Positions 43,163 through 52,074 of a stretch of DNA of 64,000 nt are shown here, one piece after another. The stretch's first letter is position 1, and every line of letters begins with the position of its first letter. The DNA comes from Micromonospora antibiotica. Lineage in GTDB: Bacteria; Actinomycetota; Actinomycetes; Mycobacteriales; Micromonosporaceae. The translations under genes and the position numbers were made by a program. The stretch covers positions 310,001 through 374,000 of the forward strand of contig NZ_JAGFWR010000002.1 of the NCBI RefSeq assembly GCF_017599305.1, written 5' to 3'. The notes beneath the pieces are model-generated. The model worked only from the letters and a program-made list of their open reading frames with translations, made no database searches and had not been told where the DNA came from.

Positions 43163-43603
43163 ATGGCCGACGATCCCACCACGCCCGTCGACCTGATGCG
43201 CGCGCTCACCCGCGCCGAACGGCTGCTCGCCCGTCGGGTCGGTGTGGTGCTCACCGCCGAGGGGCTCACCGTCGAGGCGTGGCGGGTACTCTGCCGACTC
43301 GCCGACGGGCAGGGTCACCCGATGAGCGAAGTCTCCACCGAGGAGTCGTTGCCGCCGGGCACCCTGACGAAGATCGTCGATCAGCTCGTCGACCGGAACC
43401 TGGTACACCGCCGGATCGACCCGTTCGACCGGCGACGCATCCGGGCCTACCTGACGCCCCGGGGCCGGCGCGAACACGAACGCATCGATGCCCTCGTCCG
43501 GGCCGAGCTGGCCGGGATCATCGACGACGCGACGCTGACCGGCCAGCTCGTCGACCTCGTCGCCCGGCTCGACCCCCGCCGGCAGCCGGTCCGCGCCGGC
43601 TGA
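43163..43603 (+). CDS. MarR-family transcriptional regulator
   Basis: This 146-residue protein starts at ATG 43163, with GGGGAGAG ahead. The winged helix spans about 25-100: LTVEAWRVLCRLADGQGHPM, SLPPGTLTKIVDQLVDRNLV and HRRIDPFDRRRIRAYLTPRG, the MarR recognition helix and wing. N- and C-terminal helices form the dimer. It is divergent from the AmiC/UrtA-like sensor with a 95-base shared promoter, so it likely controls that gene and itself. Ligand is unknown. Confidence 0.9.
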   Translation: MADDPTTPVDLMRALTRAERLLARRVGVVLTAEGLTVEAWRVLCRLADGQGHPMSEVSTEESLPPGTLTKIVDQLVDRNLVHRRIDPFDRRRIRAYLTPRGRREHERIDALVRAELAGIIDDATLTGQLVDLVARLDPRRQPVRAG

Positions 43604-43618
43604 CCGGCAACCACAGCG

Positions 43619-43860
43619 GACCGACCGACTGCCGGTGCGGACCGACTGACCGGCAGCCCCACAGTCCGACTGACCGGCAGCCCCACAATCCAGCTGACCG
43701 GCGGCCGGCGCAGGTCAGCTGTCCGACGGCCGCACGAGCCAGCTGACCGACGGCCGGCGCAGGCCAGCTGACCGACCGCCGCACCAGCCAGCTGACCGGC
43801 AACCACACCGGGCCAGCTGACCGACTGCCGGCGCAGGCCGACTCCCCCGGCAACCACACG
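43619..43860. repeat. 24-25 bp minisatellite
   Basis: The spacer downstream of the MarR gene holds about nine imperfect units of 24-25 bases. The core (C)AGCTGACCG or GACTGACCG starts near 43643, 43668, 43691, 43716, 43740, 43765, 43789 and 43814. Later units alternate between a CCGGCGCAGG and a CGCACCAG filler, giving a dimer of about 49 bases. The period is not a multiple of three and no frame is conserved, so it is non-coding. It sits between convergent marR and ureD. Confidence 0.8.
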
Positions 43861-43906
43861 GGCTGGCTGTCCCTCCGGCCGGCTGTCACCGGCACCAGGC
43901 CGGCCG

Positions 43907-44857
43907 TCAGCGGCGACCGGCAGCCGTCACCCACCCCGTCTCCCCCGCCGCGTCCGGAACGCTGCCCCCCGCCCCCGGCAGCGCCCTGGGCCCGGCAGCG
44001 GCAGCGGGCGCGGTAGCAGCCGCGCTGACGGTCGGGGCGGCCGGAGTCGGACCGGTGGCCGTCGCCGGGGTGGGCGGGTCGATCGCCGCCACGCCGGCCG
44101 GGTCGAGCAGGGTACGCAGGGTGTGGGCGTCGGGGGCGGTGGCGGTGAGCAGGGCCGCCGGACCACCGGCCAGCGGCAGCCAGGCGGCGGACGCCCCGGG
44201 GCCGGTGGGCAGCACCCGACCCCGGAGCTGACCGCCGCCGTCCACGGTGGCCGGTCCCGACGCGGCGGCGGGACCGACCACCAGCAGCGAACCGGTCGCC
44301 GTCGCCCCGCCCAGCACCGCCGGCCCGGCCCAACCGGGTGCGGCCGGGCCGACCGCCAGGGACTGGCGCAGCAGCGGCCGCCCGGCGTGGTCGACCGAGG
44401 TGGCCACCACGACGTTGCCGGCGGGTTCGCCGTACCGGCCGCAGACGAGTTCCTCGCGCCAGAGCAACCGGGCCCCCTCGGCGAGGGTCACCCGGGACCC
44501 GGCGACGTGATCGCAGCCGGCCGCCGCGACCAACTGCTCCGGCAGCCAGTGCAGGGTGCCGCCGTCGTGCACCACCGCGTCGACCCGCATCCGGGAGACC
44601 GCCCCCGGCCGGCCGGGCAGGGCCACCGAGGCGGCGACGGTACGCACCCGCACCGCCGCCCCCGGCCCCACCTCGACGCTCAACCGCAGGTCGTCACCGG
44701 CCAGCGGACCGGCCGCGCCGCCGACGACGTACACCGTGGGGACGCCCTCCTCGGTGGCGGCCTGGCGCAGCAGCAGCGGTGACTCGCCCCGCAGCTCGCG
44801 CAGCACCGTGCGGCCGTGACGGTCGGCCACCGCCACCACCCGGGCGACCGCGCGCAT
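43907..44857 (-). CDS. ureD: Urease accessory protein UreD
   Basis: This 316-residue protein has the UreD/UreH series: LLRQAATEEGVPTVYVVGG, GPLAGDDLRLSVEVGPGAAV, LHWLPEQLVAAAGCDH and LLWREELVCGRYGEPAG. UreD with UreF and UreG inserts nickel into urease. The last 65 residues are an Ala/Pro/Thr-rich tail with no counterpart in shorter homologues. It is the final gene of ureABCFGD on the minus strand, overlapping ureG by one base. UreE is missing, as usual for this operon type. Confidence 0.92.
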   Translation of the reverse strand: MRAVARVVAVADRHGRTVLRELRGESPLLLRQAATEEGVPTVYVVGGAAGPLAGDDLRLSVEVGPGAAVRVRTVAASVALPGRPGAVSRMRVDAVVHDGGTLHWLPEQLVAAAGCDHVAGSRVTLAEGARLLWREELVCGRYGEPAGNVVVATSVDHAGRPLLRQSLAVGPAAPGWAGPAVLGGATATGSLLVVGPAAASGPATVDGGGQLRGRVLPTGPGASAAWLPLAGGPAALLTATAPDAHTLRTLLDPAGVAAIDPPTPATATGPTPAAPTVSAAATAPAAAAGPRALPGAGGSVPDAAGETGWVTAAGRR

Positions 44858-45537
44858 CAGGCGACGGCCAGCCGGCCGCGGTGGTGGGCCAGCTCGTGAC
44901 GGACCCAGTCGGCCACCCCGGTGGCCAGCGGATCGCCCACGATGGACAGGAACACCGTCGGCAGGTCCCCCCGCCGGGCGCGGGCGTCGCGGTCCATCAC
45001 CGACAGGTCGGCCCGGACCAGCGGGGCCAGGTCGGTCTTGTTGATGACCAGCAGGTCGGCGGCGGTCACCCCGGGCCCACCCTTGCGGGGCACCTTGTCG
45101 CCCCCGGCGACGTCGACCACGAAGATCTGCCGGTCGACCAGCCCCCGGCTGAACGTGGCGGTGAGGTTGTCCCCACCGCTCTCCACCAGCACCAGGTCCA
45201 GCGGTCCGACCCCGTCGACCAGCTCGTCGATCGCGTCGAGGTTCGCGCCGATGTCGTCACGGATCGCGGTGTGCGGGCAGCAACCGGTCTCCACCGCCCG
45301 GATCCGCTCCGGGTCGAGCACCCCGGCCCGGCGCAGGAAGTCGGCGTCCTCGGTGGTGTAGATGTCGTTGGTGACCACGCCCAGGCGCAGCTCGTCGGCG
45401 AAGGCCCGGCACAGCGCCGCGACCAGCGCGGTCTTGCCCGACCCGACCGGTCCGCCGATGCCGACCCGCAGCGGGCGGGCGGTGGGCGGCAGCGGGGCGT
45501 GCGGGTCGACCCCCGGCTCGGGGTGGGTGTGCGGCAC
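44857..45537 (-). CDS. ureG: Urease accessory GTPase UreG
   Basis: This 226-residue GTPase has P-loop [32 protein letters not shown], a CPH metal-binding motif in [33 protein letters not shown], and NKTDL for guanine. A His/Pro-rich N terminus (PHTHPEP) may bind nickel. I chose GTG 45537 because it gives the family's usual lead length. A TTG at 45594, with GGGAGG eight bases ahead and overlapping ureF, is a real alternative that would add 19 residues. UreG supplies GTP energy for nickel loading. Confidence 0.93.
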   Translation of the reverse strand: MPHTHPEPGVDPHAPLPPTARPLRVGIGGPVGSGKTALVAALCRAFADELRLGVVTNDIYTTEDADFLRRAGVLDPERIRAVETGCCPHTAIRDDIGANLDAIDELVDGVGPLDLVLVESGGDNLTATFSRGLVDRQIFVVDVAGGDKVPRKGGPGVTAADLLVINKTDLAPLVRADLSVMDRDARARRGDLPTVFLSIVGDPLATGVADWVRHELAHHRGRLAVA

Positions 45538-45583
45538 GGTCTCGTCGTGCGGGATCGACGCGTGCGGGGTCGGCGATACGGTT

Positions 45584-46267
45584 TCAGGACGCAAAGAGAC
45601 GCACCTCCCAGGTGGTGTGGACTTCGGCGTGGATGTCGGTGAGCGGAGCGGCCGGGGCCGGCAGCCACTCGGGCGGATCGTCGGCGGTGGCGACCGCACG
45701 GGCCGCCGTGGCGTCGCAGTCGACGGCCAGCGCCGCCAGCACCGCGTGCACCCGGTACGGGTCGAGCCCGAGCAGCCGTACCCCCGCGCTGGCCGGGCCG
45801 GTCACCGACCCGTACGCGGCGACGGTCGCCACCGCCACCGGGTCCAGGCCGGCGGCGGCGGCGACCAGACCGAGCACCAGCGGCTGGTGCGGCCCCGGCA
45901 CACCGGCGGGCAGCGCGTCGAACCCGCCGTCGGGCCAGATCTCCCGACCGGCCCGCAGCAGCGCCCGACCCTGCCGGCGGGAGACGGTCCGCAGCGCCGG
46001 GGCGGCGGTACGGGCGTCCAGTTCGGCGTCCAGCCGGGCCAGCGTCGCCCGCCGGTCGGTGGCTGCGGCGGCCCGGTGCGCCGCCACCGCGAACGCGGCG
46101 GCGACCAGCCCGCCGGTGGCCAACCGGCCGCGCAGGAACCCGGCCAGGGTGGCCGGGTCGGTGACCAGCCCGGCCGCCACCGCCGCCTCCAGCCCGCCGG
46201 AGTGGGCGTGCGCCCCGGCGGGGAACCTGCCGTCGGCCAGCAGCAGCACCATGCTCGACGGGGTCAT
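45584..46267 (-). CDS. ureF: Urease accessory protein UreF
   Basis: This 227-residue all-helical protein has [23 protein letters not shown] at the start, the UreF signature, and later [14 protein letters not shown] and [19 protein letters not shown], which contact UreD and UreG. It overlaps ureC by one base. UreF acts as the GTPase-activating partner in the nickel-insertion complex. Confidence 0.92.
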   Translation of the reverse strand: MTPSSMVLLLADGRFPAGAHAHSGGLEAAVAAGLVTDPATLAGFLRGRLATGGLVAAAFAVAAHRAAAATDRRATLARLDAELDARTAAPALRTVSRRQGRALLRAGREIWPDGGFDALPAGVPGPHQPLVLGLVAAAAGLDPVAVATVAAYGSVTGPASAGVRLLGLDPYRVHAVLAALAVDCDATAARAVATADDPPEWLPAPAAPLTDIHAEVHTTWEVRLFAS

Positions 46268-47970
46268 CAGAACAGGTGGTACCGCTGGGCCATGGGCAGT
46301 TCGGTGACCGGTTCCGGGTCGACCGCCACCCCGTCGATGCGGACGGTGAAGGTGTCCGGGTCGACCTCGATGCGCGGCAACGCGCCGTTCTCGGGCAGGT
46401 CGGCCTTGCCCCGTGAGCGCACGTCGGCCACCGGGACCAGCGGGCGGCGCACGTCCAGCCGCAGGCCCGCCTCCAGCGCGGCCGGTGCGACGAACGCCAC
46501 GCTGGTCGCGGCCGGCACCACGCCGTACGCGCCGAACATGGGCCTCGGCAGCATCGGCTGTGGGGTGGGGATGGACGCGTTCGCGTCGCCCATCTGCGCG
46601 TACGCGATCATCCCGCCCTTGATCACCAGGTGTGGCCGGACCCCGAAGAACGCCGGGTCCCAGAGCACCAGGTCGGCGAGCTTGCCCGGTTCCACCGAGC
46701 CGATCTCCCGTTCCAGCCCGTTGGCCATCGCCGCGCAGATGGTGTATTTCGCTACGTAGCGGCGAGCCCGGTGGTTGTCGGCCGGGCCGTCACCGGGCAG
46801 CGCGCCCACCCGCCGCTTCATCACGTGCGCGCTCTGCCAGGTCCGGGTGATCACCTCGCCGACCCGGCCCATCGCCTGCGAGTCGGAGCCGATGATGGAG
46901 ATCGCCCCGAGGTCGTGCAGCAGGTCCTCGGCGGCCATCGTGGACGGCCGGATCCGGCTCTCGGCGAACGCCAGGTCCTCCGGCACCGACGGGTTGAGGT
47001 GGTGGCAGACCATCAGCATGTCGAGGTGCTCGGCGAGGGTGTTGCGGGTGTACGGCCGGGTCGGGTTCGTCGACGACGGCAGCACGTTCGGCTCCCCGGC
47101 CACCGTGATGATGTCCGGCGCGTGCCCACCCCCCGCCCCCTCGGTGTGGTACGAGTGGATCGCCCGGCCGGCGATGGCGCGCAGCGTGTCCGCCACGAAC
47201 CCGGCCTCGTTGAGGGTGTCGGTGTGGATGGACACCTGCACCCCGGACGCGTCGGCCACCCGCAGGCAGGCGTCGATCGCCGCCGGGGTGGTCCCCCAGT
47301 CCTCGTGCAGCTTGAACCCACCCGCCCCGGCCCGCAACTGCTCCCACAGCGCCTCGGTGGAGACCGTGTTGCCCTTGCCCAGCAGCAGCACGTTCACCGG
47401 GAAGGTGTCCAGCGCCTCGTGCATCCGGGCCAGGTGCCAGGCGTTCGGGGTGACCGTGGTGGCCCGGGTGCCCTCGGCCGGGCCGGTGCCCCCGCCGACC
47501 AGGGTGGTGATGCCCGAGGTGAGCGCCTCGGTGACGAGCTGCGGGCAGATGAAGTGCACGTGGGTGTCCACCGCCCCGGCGGTGAGGATGCGCCCGTTGC
47601 CGGCGATCACCTCGGTCGACGGGCCGATCACCAGGTCCGGGTGCACCCCGGGCATGGTGTCCGGGTTGCCCGCCCGCCCCAACGCCACGATCCGCCCGTC
47701 GCGCAGCCCGACGTCGGCCTTCACCACCCCCCAGTGGTCCAGCACCACCGCGCCGGTGATCACCGTGTCCAGGGCGCCCTCGGCCCGGGTGGCCCGGGAC
47801 TGGCCCATCGACTCGCGGATCACCTTGCCGCCGCCGAACACCGCCTCGTCGCCGCCGACGCAGTGGTCGACCTCCACCTCGATCAGCAGGTCGGTGTCGG
47901 CCAGCCGGATGCGGTCGCCGGTGGTCGGGCCGTACAGGTCGGCGTAGCGTCGCCGGTCCACCGCGCTCAT
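46267..47970 (-). CDS. ureC: Urease alpha subunit UreC
   Basis: This 567-residue catalytic subunit starts [19 protein letters not shown]. The nickel ligands are in [25 protein letters not shown] (carbamylated lysine), [16 protein letters not shown] and GSDSQAMGR. The flap [20 protein letters not shown] carries the general-acid histidine. It ends MAQRYHLF as ureases do. It hydrolyses urea to ammonia and carbamate. Start and stop overlap ureB and ureF. Confidence 0.97.
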   Translation of the reverse strand: MSAVDRRRYADLYGPTTGDRIRLADTDLLIEVEVDHCVGGDEAVFGGGKVIRESMGQSRATRAEGALDTVITGAVVLDHWGVVKADVGLRDGRIVALGRAGNPDTMPGVHPDLVIGPSTEVIAGNGRILTAGAVDTHVHFICPQLVTEALTSGITTLVGGGTGPAEGTRATTVTPNAWHLARMHEALDTFPVNVLLLGKGNTVSTEALWEQLRAGAGGFKLHEDWGTTPAAIDACLRVADASGVQVSIHTDTLNEAGFVADTLRAIAGRAIHSYHTEGAGGGHAPDIITVAGEPNVLPSSTNPTRPYTRNTLAEHLDMLMVCHHLNPSVPEDLAFAESRIRPSTMAAEDLLHDLGAISIIGSDSQAMGRVGEVITRTWQSAHVMKRRVGALPGDGPADNHRARRYVAKYTICAAMANGLEREIGSVEPGKLADLVLWDPAFFGVRPHLVIKGGMIAYAQMGDANASIPTPQPMLPRPMFGAYGVVPAATSVAFVAPAALEAGLRLDVRRPLVPVADVRSRGKADLPENGALPRIEVDPDTFTVRIDGVAVDPEPVTELPMAQRYHLF

Positions 47971-48326
47971 CGTCCCGCCTCCGCGTCGCGCGGGCCGGAC
48001 CCGTCGGCATCCGGCCCCGGGTCGAGGGGGCCGGCGACCTCGCCGCGCAGCCCCGGCACGACCCGGGCCCCGCCCAGCGGCACCAGGTCGACGGTGCGGC
48101 TGACGCCCGGCTCGAACCGCACCGACGTCCCCGCCGGCACGGCGAGCCGCTGCCCGTACGCGGCGGCGCGGTCGAAGCGCAGGCCCGGGTTGGTCTCGGC
48201 GAAGTGGTAGTGCGAGCCGACCTGGATCGGCCGGTCGGCGGTGTTGACCACCAGCAGGGTGGTCAACGGGCGACCCGCGTTGATCTCGACCGGCCCGTCG
48301 CCGGGCAGGATCTCCCCGGGGATCAC
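47967..48326 (-). CDS. ureB: Urease beta subunit UreB
   Basis: This 119-residue protein starts at GTG 48326, inside the stop of ureA. It has [20 protein letters not shown], then [20 protein letters not shown] and a [12 protein letters not shown] strand, all strict UreB hallmarks. A Pro/Asp-rich tail of about 18 residues follows. Beta and gamma chains are separate here, as in most bacteria. Confidence 0.96.
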   Translation of the reverse strand: MIPGEILPGDGPVEINAGRPLTTLLVVNTADRPIQVGSHYHFAETNPGLRFDRAAAYGQRLAVPAGTSVRFEPGVSRTVDLVPLGGARVVPGLRGEVAGPLDPGPDADGSGPRDAEAGR

Positions 48327-48625
48327 GGGATCGGGTGGTGCACCGTCACCAACTTGGTGCCGTCCGGGAACGTCGCCTCCACCTGCACCTCCCCCAGCAT
48401 CTCGGGGATTCCGTCGAGCACGTCGTCGCGGGTGAGCACGGTCCGGCCGGCGGCCATGAGGTCGGTGACCGTCCGGCCGTCCCGGGCGCCCTCGAGGAGG
48501 AACGCGGTGATCATGGCGACAGCCTCGGGATAGTTGAGGCGCAGTCCGCGCTCGCGTCGTCGTCGGGCGACGTCCGCAGCGACGTGGACGAGCAGGCGGT
48601 CCTGCTCGTGGGGCGTGAGGAACAC
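48323..48625 (-). CDS. ureA: Urease gamma subunit UreA
   Basis: This 100-residue protein starts at GTG 48625 with GGAG six bases ahead; an open frame upstream is not urease-like. The series [40 protein letters not shown] and [20 protein letters not shown] then [20 protein letters not shown] spans the whole family. It is the first gene of the urease operon. I find no clear GlnR box within the 258 bases upstream. Confidence 0.97.
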   Translation of the reverse strand: MFLTPHEQDRLLVHVAADVARRRRERGLRLNYPEAVAMITAFLLEGARDGRTVTDLMAAGRTVLTRDDVLDGIPEMLGEVQVEATFPDGTKLVTVHHPIP

Positions 48626-48847
48626 GGGATCTCCCGGGCGGCTCGGCGTGTTTCCCACCGTACCGACTCCGAACGCGACAAAGGGCGCAGACCGGCGAGG
48701 GGGCGGGGCGACACACGGGACCGCCGCCGGCACCGGGCAGGTCCTCCCGGGGCCCCACCGGCCCCGGCCCGCCACAGGGCCGCTCGGCGGTGGTGGTTGG
48801 GAAGGACCGCACCGCCAACCGCTGGACCGACCGTAGAGGATCACCCC

Positions 48848-48871
48848 GGGCCCTGGCAACGCCCAGGGCCC
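48848..48871 (-). terminator. Hairpin terminator of the SGNH hydrolase gene
   Basis: GGGCCCTGG and its complement form a nine-pair stem with loop CAACGC. It lies 12 bases beyond the stop codon of the SGNH hydrolase gene on the minus strand. Confidence 0.6.
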
Positions 48872-48883
48872 GACCAGCCGGGC

Positions 48884-49516
48884 TCAGGTGGCCGGGGTGA
48901 CCGCCGCCAGCCACTGCTGGGCCAGCACCGCGTGACCGGACGGGGTCAGGTGCACCCCGTCGTCGGTCCACACCCGGTCGTCGACCTCGGCGCGGTGGAA
49001 CACCGCCTCCACCGCGACCAGCGTCGCGTCGAACTCGGCGGCCAGCTTGCGCACCGCGTCGACCTTCGGGTCCAGGTCGTCACGCCAGCGCCGCTGGAGG
49101 TCATCGACCGGGATGAGGAAGGGTTCCATCAGCACCAGCCGGACGTCGGGCAGCGCCTGCCGGGTGCTGGCGAGCAGGTGCCGGTAGTCGGTGGAGAACT
49201 CCTCGACGGTGGTCACCTCGCCGCTGCTGTACCGCCGCCAGGTGTCGTTAATCCCGATCAGCACCGACACCACCTGCGGGGCCAACGCCAGGCAGTCGTC
49301 CGCCCAGCGGGACCGCAGGTCGCGTACCCGGTCACCGCCGACGCCCCGGTTGCGGAAGGTCACCCGGTGGCCCGGATGCCGGGCGGTGAACCAGGCGGCG
49401 GCCATCATCGCCCAGCCCGTCCCCAGGTCGGCCTCGTCGGCACGGTCGCGCCCGGCATCGGTGATGCTGTCGCCGATGAACAGCACCCGGCCACCACGCG
49501 GCATCTCCAGCGTCAT
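48884..49516 (-). CDS. SGNH/GDSL hydrolase
   Basis: This 210-residue protein starts at ATG 49516 with GGGGAG ahead. Block I reads [13 protein letters not shown] (nucleophile Ser), block [14 protein letters not shown], block [14 protein letters not shown], and block [16 protein letters not shown] with the Asp and His. There is no signal peptide. It would be a cytosolic esterase or lipase-like enzyme. The gene is divergent from the first GAF-ANTAR gene. Substrate is unknown. Confidence 0.92.
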   Translation of the reverse strand: MTLEMPRGGRVLFIGDSITDAGRDRADEADLGTGWAMMAAAWFTARHPGHRVTFRNRGVGGDRVRDLRSRWADDCLALAPQVVSVLIGINDTWRRYSSGEVTTVEEFSTDYRHLLASTRQALPDVRLVLMEPFLIPVDDLQRRWRDDLDPKVDAVRKLAAEFDATLVAVEAVFHRAEVDDRVWTDDGVHLTPSGHAVLAQQWLAAVTPAT

Positions 49517-49652
49517 CGCGTCCGCTCCCCTGTCGTCGTCGGACGCCATCATCCCCCGGGGTCCGCCCCGGACACCACCCGGGAAATCGACGTCGTGGTG
49601 GTGTCCGTCGCCTGTCGTCGCCGACCGACCCGCTACAGTGATGGTCCGCATT

Positions 49653-49672
49653 CGACGTCCCCCAGGACGTCG
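49653..49672 (+). other. 5' UTR hairpin upstream of GAF-ANTAR gene
   Basis: CGACGTCC-CCCA-GGACGTCG is a perfect eight-pair stem, about 139 bases upstream of the GAF-ANTAR start. It comes shortly after TACAGT (49634-49639), a plausible -10. The loop does not carry the A1/G4 hexaloop expected of ANTAR target RNAs, so its role is open. Confidence 0.45.
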
Positions 49673-49810
49673 CAGGCGAGCGTCAAGCAGTGGCGCGATC
49701 CCCGGTTCGTCCCGGCGGAGCCGCACCTGCGGCCGCCGGCACGGGCCGATCGTCACGCGCCGCCGGCTCGACCGGCAGGTTCGCGCCGGTTCGCAAGGAC
49801 GTCAGACGCC

Positions 49811-50542
49811 ATGCCACAGTCCCCGCTCGACCTCACCGAGGCCATCCTCCGGTTGGGGTCCATCCGCCACGACGAGATGGGCCTCGACGCCGTCCTGACC
49901 CGGATCACCGAGGTGGCCCGGGACAGCATCCCGGGTACGACGGAGACCTCGGTGACCCTGGTGCACGGCACCGAGGCGAAGACCGCCGCCCACACCGGTG
50001 GCCTCGCCCGCCAACTCGACCAGTGGCAGTACGAACAGGGTCGCGGCCCGTGCCTGGACGCGGCCACCACCGGCACCGTGCTGATCGTCACCGACATGAC
50101 CCGGGAGCAGCGCTGGCCGGAGTGGGCCACCCGGGCCCACGCGTCGGGGGTGTCCTCGGCGATGTCGATCGGTCTGCCGATCCAGGAGGCGGTGGTCGGC
50201 GCCCTCAACCTCTACGCCACCCGACCGGACGCCTTCAGCAGGGTGGCCGAGCCGGCCCGGGCGCTCGCCGGACACGCCGCGGTGGCCCTGGCCAACGCCC
50301 ACCTGTACGACAGCACCGCCACCCTGGCCGGGCAGATGCAGGAGGCGATGCGCAACCGGGCGGTCATCGAGCAGGCCAAGGGCATCATCATGGGTCAACG
50401 CCGGTGCACGGCCGACGAGGCGTTCGCGATGCTGGCCCGGGTCTCCCAGAATTCCAACCGCAAGCTGCGCGACGTGGCGGAGGCCCTGGTGCAGCAGGTC
50501 GTCCGGCCGGTGCCCGGTCAACCCACCGCCGCCGACCGCTGA
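49811..50542 (+). CDS. GAF and ANTAR domain RNA-binding regulator
   Basis: This 243-residue protein has an N-terminal GAF domain (about 25-165), with SVTLVHGTEAKTAAHTGGLA, LDQWQYEQGRGPCLDAATTG and LPIQEAVVGALNLYAT. An ANTAR domain (about 175-230) follows, with AVIEQAKGIIMGQRRCTADE and a closing RKLRDVAEALV helix. Such proteins bind two-hairpin RNA motifs and prevent termination, controlled by GAF ligands. It faces a paralogue tail to tail, eleven bases apart. Confidence 0.93.
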   Translation: MPQSPLDLTEAILRLGSIRHDEMGLDAVLTRITEVARDSIPGTTETSVTLVHGTEAKTAAHTGGLARQLDQWQYEQGRGPCLDAATTGTVLIVTDMTREQRWPEWATRAHASGVSSAMSIGLPIQEAVVGALNLYATRPDAFSRVAEPARALAGHAAVALANAHLYDSTATLAGQMQEAMRNRAVIEQAKGIIMGQRRCTADEAFAMLARVSQNSNRKLRDVAEALVQQVVRPVPGQPTAADR

Positions 50543-50713
50543 GCCACGCCGGTTCAGCGGCTGCCGGCGGTGGCCCTGCCGACCAGTGCGGCGGCGACGT
50601 CGCGCAGCCTGCGGTTGGTGTCCTGGGAGAGCTTGGCGAGAATGCCGAAGGCCTCGTCGGCCGTGCACCGGCGTTGACCCATGATGATGCCCTTGGCCTG
50701 CTCGATGACCGCC
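50359..50713. repeat. 63 bp inverted repeat shared by two ANTAR genes
   Basis: Bases 50359-50421 and the complement of 50651-50713 are identical over 63 positions. They encode the same ANTAR helix (VIEQAKGIIMGQRRCTADEA) in the two converging paralogues. Identity at every third base exceeds what protein constraint needs, so recent conversion or duplication is likely. Confidence 0.85.
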
Positions 50714-51264
50714 CTGCTCTCCATCGCCGCCCGCATCTGTTCGGCCAGGGTGGTGGCGCTGGAGTAGAGGTGGGCGTTGGCCAGGGCCACCGCGGCGTAC
50801 GCGGCGAAGGTCCGGGCCAGCTCGACCGTGTCGGCGTCGAACGCGCGGGGGGTCGTCCCGTAGAGGTTGAGGGCGCCGACCACCGCCTCCTGGATCGGCA
50901 GGCCGACGGCGAGCGTGCTGCCGACACCCGCGTCGGCGGCCCGGGCCGCCCAGGCCGGCCACCGTTCCTCGGTGGCGGTGTCGGCCACGACGAGGGTGTC
51001 GCCGGTGACGGCGGCGTCCAGGCACGGCCCGTGGGCCTGCCGGTACTGCCACTCGTCGAGCAGCAGCGCGACGTCGCCGGTGACGGCGATGCTGTGCGGC
51101 ACAGCGCCGCGCAGCAGGGTCACCGAGACCTCGTGGGCCCCCCGTAGGCTGCGCCCCGCCAAGTCGGCGATCAGCTGCAACACCTCGTCCACGCCGACCT
51201 CGTCGAGTCGGATCCGGCCGAGTTCGGCCAACGCGTCGTGCGGGTCCAGGGAGAGTGGTGTCAT
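50554..51264 (-). CDS. GAF and ANTAR domain RNA-binding regulator (paralogue)
   Basis: This 236-residue protein has the same layout as its convergent neighbour: GAF about 20-160 (LLDEWQYRQAHGPCLDAAVT and LPIQEAVVGALNLYGT) and ANTAR about 170-228. The GAF parts differ enough in the first hundred residues to sense different signals, while the RNA-binding part is nearly identical. ATG 51264 has GGGAAGGAG ahead. Both genes may act on overlapping RNA targets. Confidence 0.93.
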   Translation of the reverse strand: MTPLSLDPHDALAELGRIRLDEVGVDEVLQLIADLAGRSLRGAHEVSVTLLRGAVPHSIAVTGDVALLLDEWQYRQAHGPCLDAAVTGDTLVVADTATEERWPAWAARAADAGVGSTLAVGLPIQEAVVGALNLYGTTPRAFDADTVELARTFAAYAAVALANAHLYSSATTLAEQMRAAMESRAVIEQAKGIIMGQRRCTADEAFGILAKLSQDTNRRLRDVAAALVGRATAGSR

Positions 51265-51447
51265 CGCGCGGCTCCTTCCCTGCTGGGGCGGGGACGCGGA
51301 ACGGCGTCAACGGCTCGCCTCCGGCTGCGCGTCGCCCCCGGCGGCAGGTCGACACCCTGGCCGTCCGCCGGGGCACGACAACCGCACCATACCCGCCGTC
51401 GGCGCGTACCGCCCGGCGGCGCGGCAGCCGTCGCGGAGGTGACCGGG

Positions 51448-51993
51448 TCACCCCAGGTAGGCCGGTGGCACCGCGTCGGTGAGCCACACGCCGTTGGCGC
51501 TGCGGTAGAAGGTGTGCCCGTCGCGGGCCATCGCCGCCGCGTCGACGGTCAGCACCACCACCGCGCCACCCCGGCGGGCCCCGACCCGCCGGGCCGTCGC
51601 CACGTCCGACGACAGGTGTACGTGGTGCCGGCCGCCCCGGTGCAGTCCGGTGGCCCGGATCGAGCTGAGCGCGGCGGCCCCGGTGCCGTGGAAGAGCCGC
51701 GGCGGCGGCGGTTCGGCGGTCAGCCCCAGGTCCACCGGGTACGAGTGGCCCTGGCTGGCCCGGATCCGTTCGGTCCCGTCGGCGTCCCGGGTCACCGCGA
51801 AGCGCTGCTTGTCGTTGCCCGTGACCACCACGTCGAGGTCGGCCCGGTCGATCCGCAGGGCCGCCAGCAGGTCGACCACGGACACCCAGCCGCCCGGGTC
51901 GGGGGTGAGGCCGAAGCGGGCGGGCTGGTGGCGCAGGGCGAGCGACATCCGCTTGCTGACCCGCACCAGCATCTGGTGATCCATGGCGAGCAT
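51448..51993 (-). CDS. kptA: RNA 2'-phosphotransferase KptA/Tpt1
   Basis: This 181-residue protein fits the KptA/Tpt1 family. The Arg-His-Arg-Arg quartet appears in SLALRHQP, FHGTG-SSIRATGL, and HVHLSSDVATARRVG. It also has VTGNDKQRFAV near mid-length and YRSANGVWLTD near the end. The enzyme moves an internal 2'-phosphate of RNA to NAD+, making ADP-ribose 1'',2''-cyclic phosphate. Its bacterial role is not settled since bacteria lack the fungal tRNA splicing route. The start could be ATG 51993 or 51984; neither has a clear ribosome site. Confidence 0.9.
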   Translation of the reverse strand: MLAMDHQMLVRVSKRMSLALRHQPARFGLTPDPGGWVSVVDLLAALRIDRADLDVVVTGNDKQRFAVTRDADGTERIRASQGHSYPVDLGLTAEPPPPRLFHGTGAAALSSIRATGLHRGGRHHVHLSSDVATARRVGARRGGAVVVLTVDAAAMARDGHTFYRSANGVWLTDAVPPAYLG

Positions 51994-52037
51994 TGTCGGG
52001 TGGGGCGGGGCGACGTTCCACCGGTTATCCCCGCGCC

Positions 52038-52066
52038 GCCCGCCCCGGCGACACCCCGGGGCGGGC
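52038..52066 (-). terminator. Hairpin terminator of the NmrA-like gene
   Basis: GCCCGCCCCGG pairs with its exact complement over eleven positions with a seven-base loop, nine bases beyond the stop of the NmrA-like gene. Confidence 0.65.
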
Positions 52067-52074
52067 GGGTCGGG

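Noticed and set aside
43619..43860. CRISPR array or coding repeat
   Set aside because: No spacers between units, and a 24-25 base period breaks any reading frame.
48626..48883. GlnR box ahead of ureA
   Set aside because: A GAAAC is present but the spacing and the partner half-sites do not match.
49653..49672. ANTAR target RNA
   Set aside because: There is one hairpin, not two in tandem, and the loop lacks the A1/G4 hexaloop pattern.
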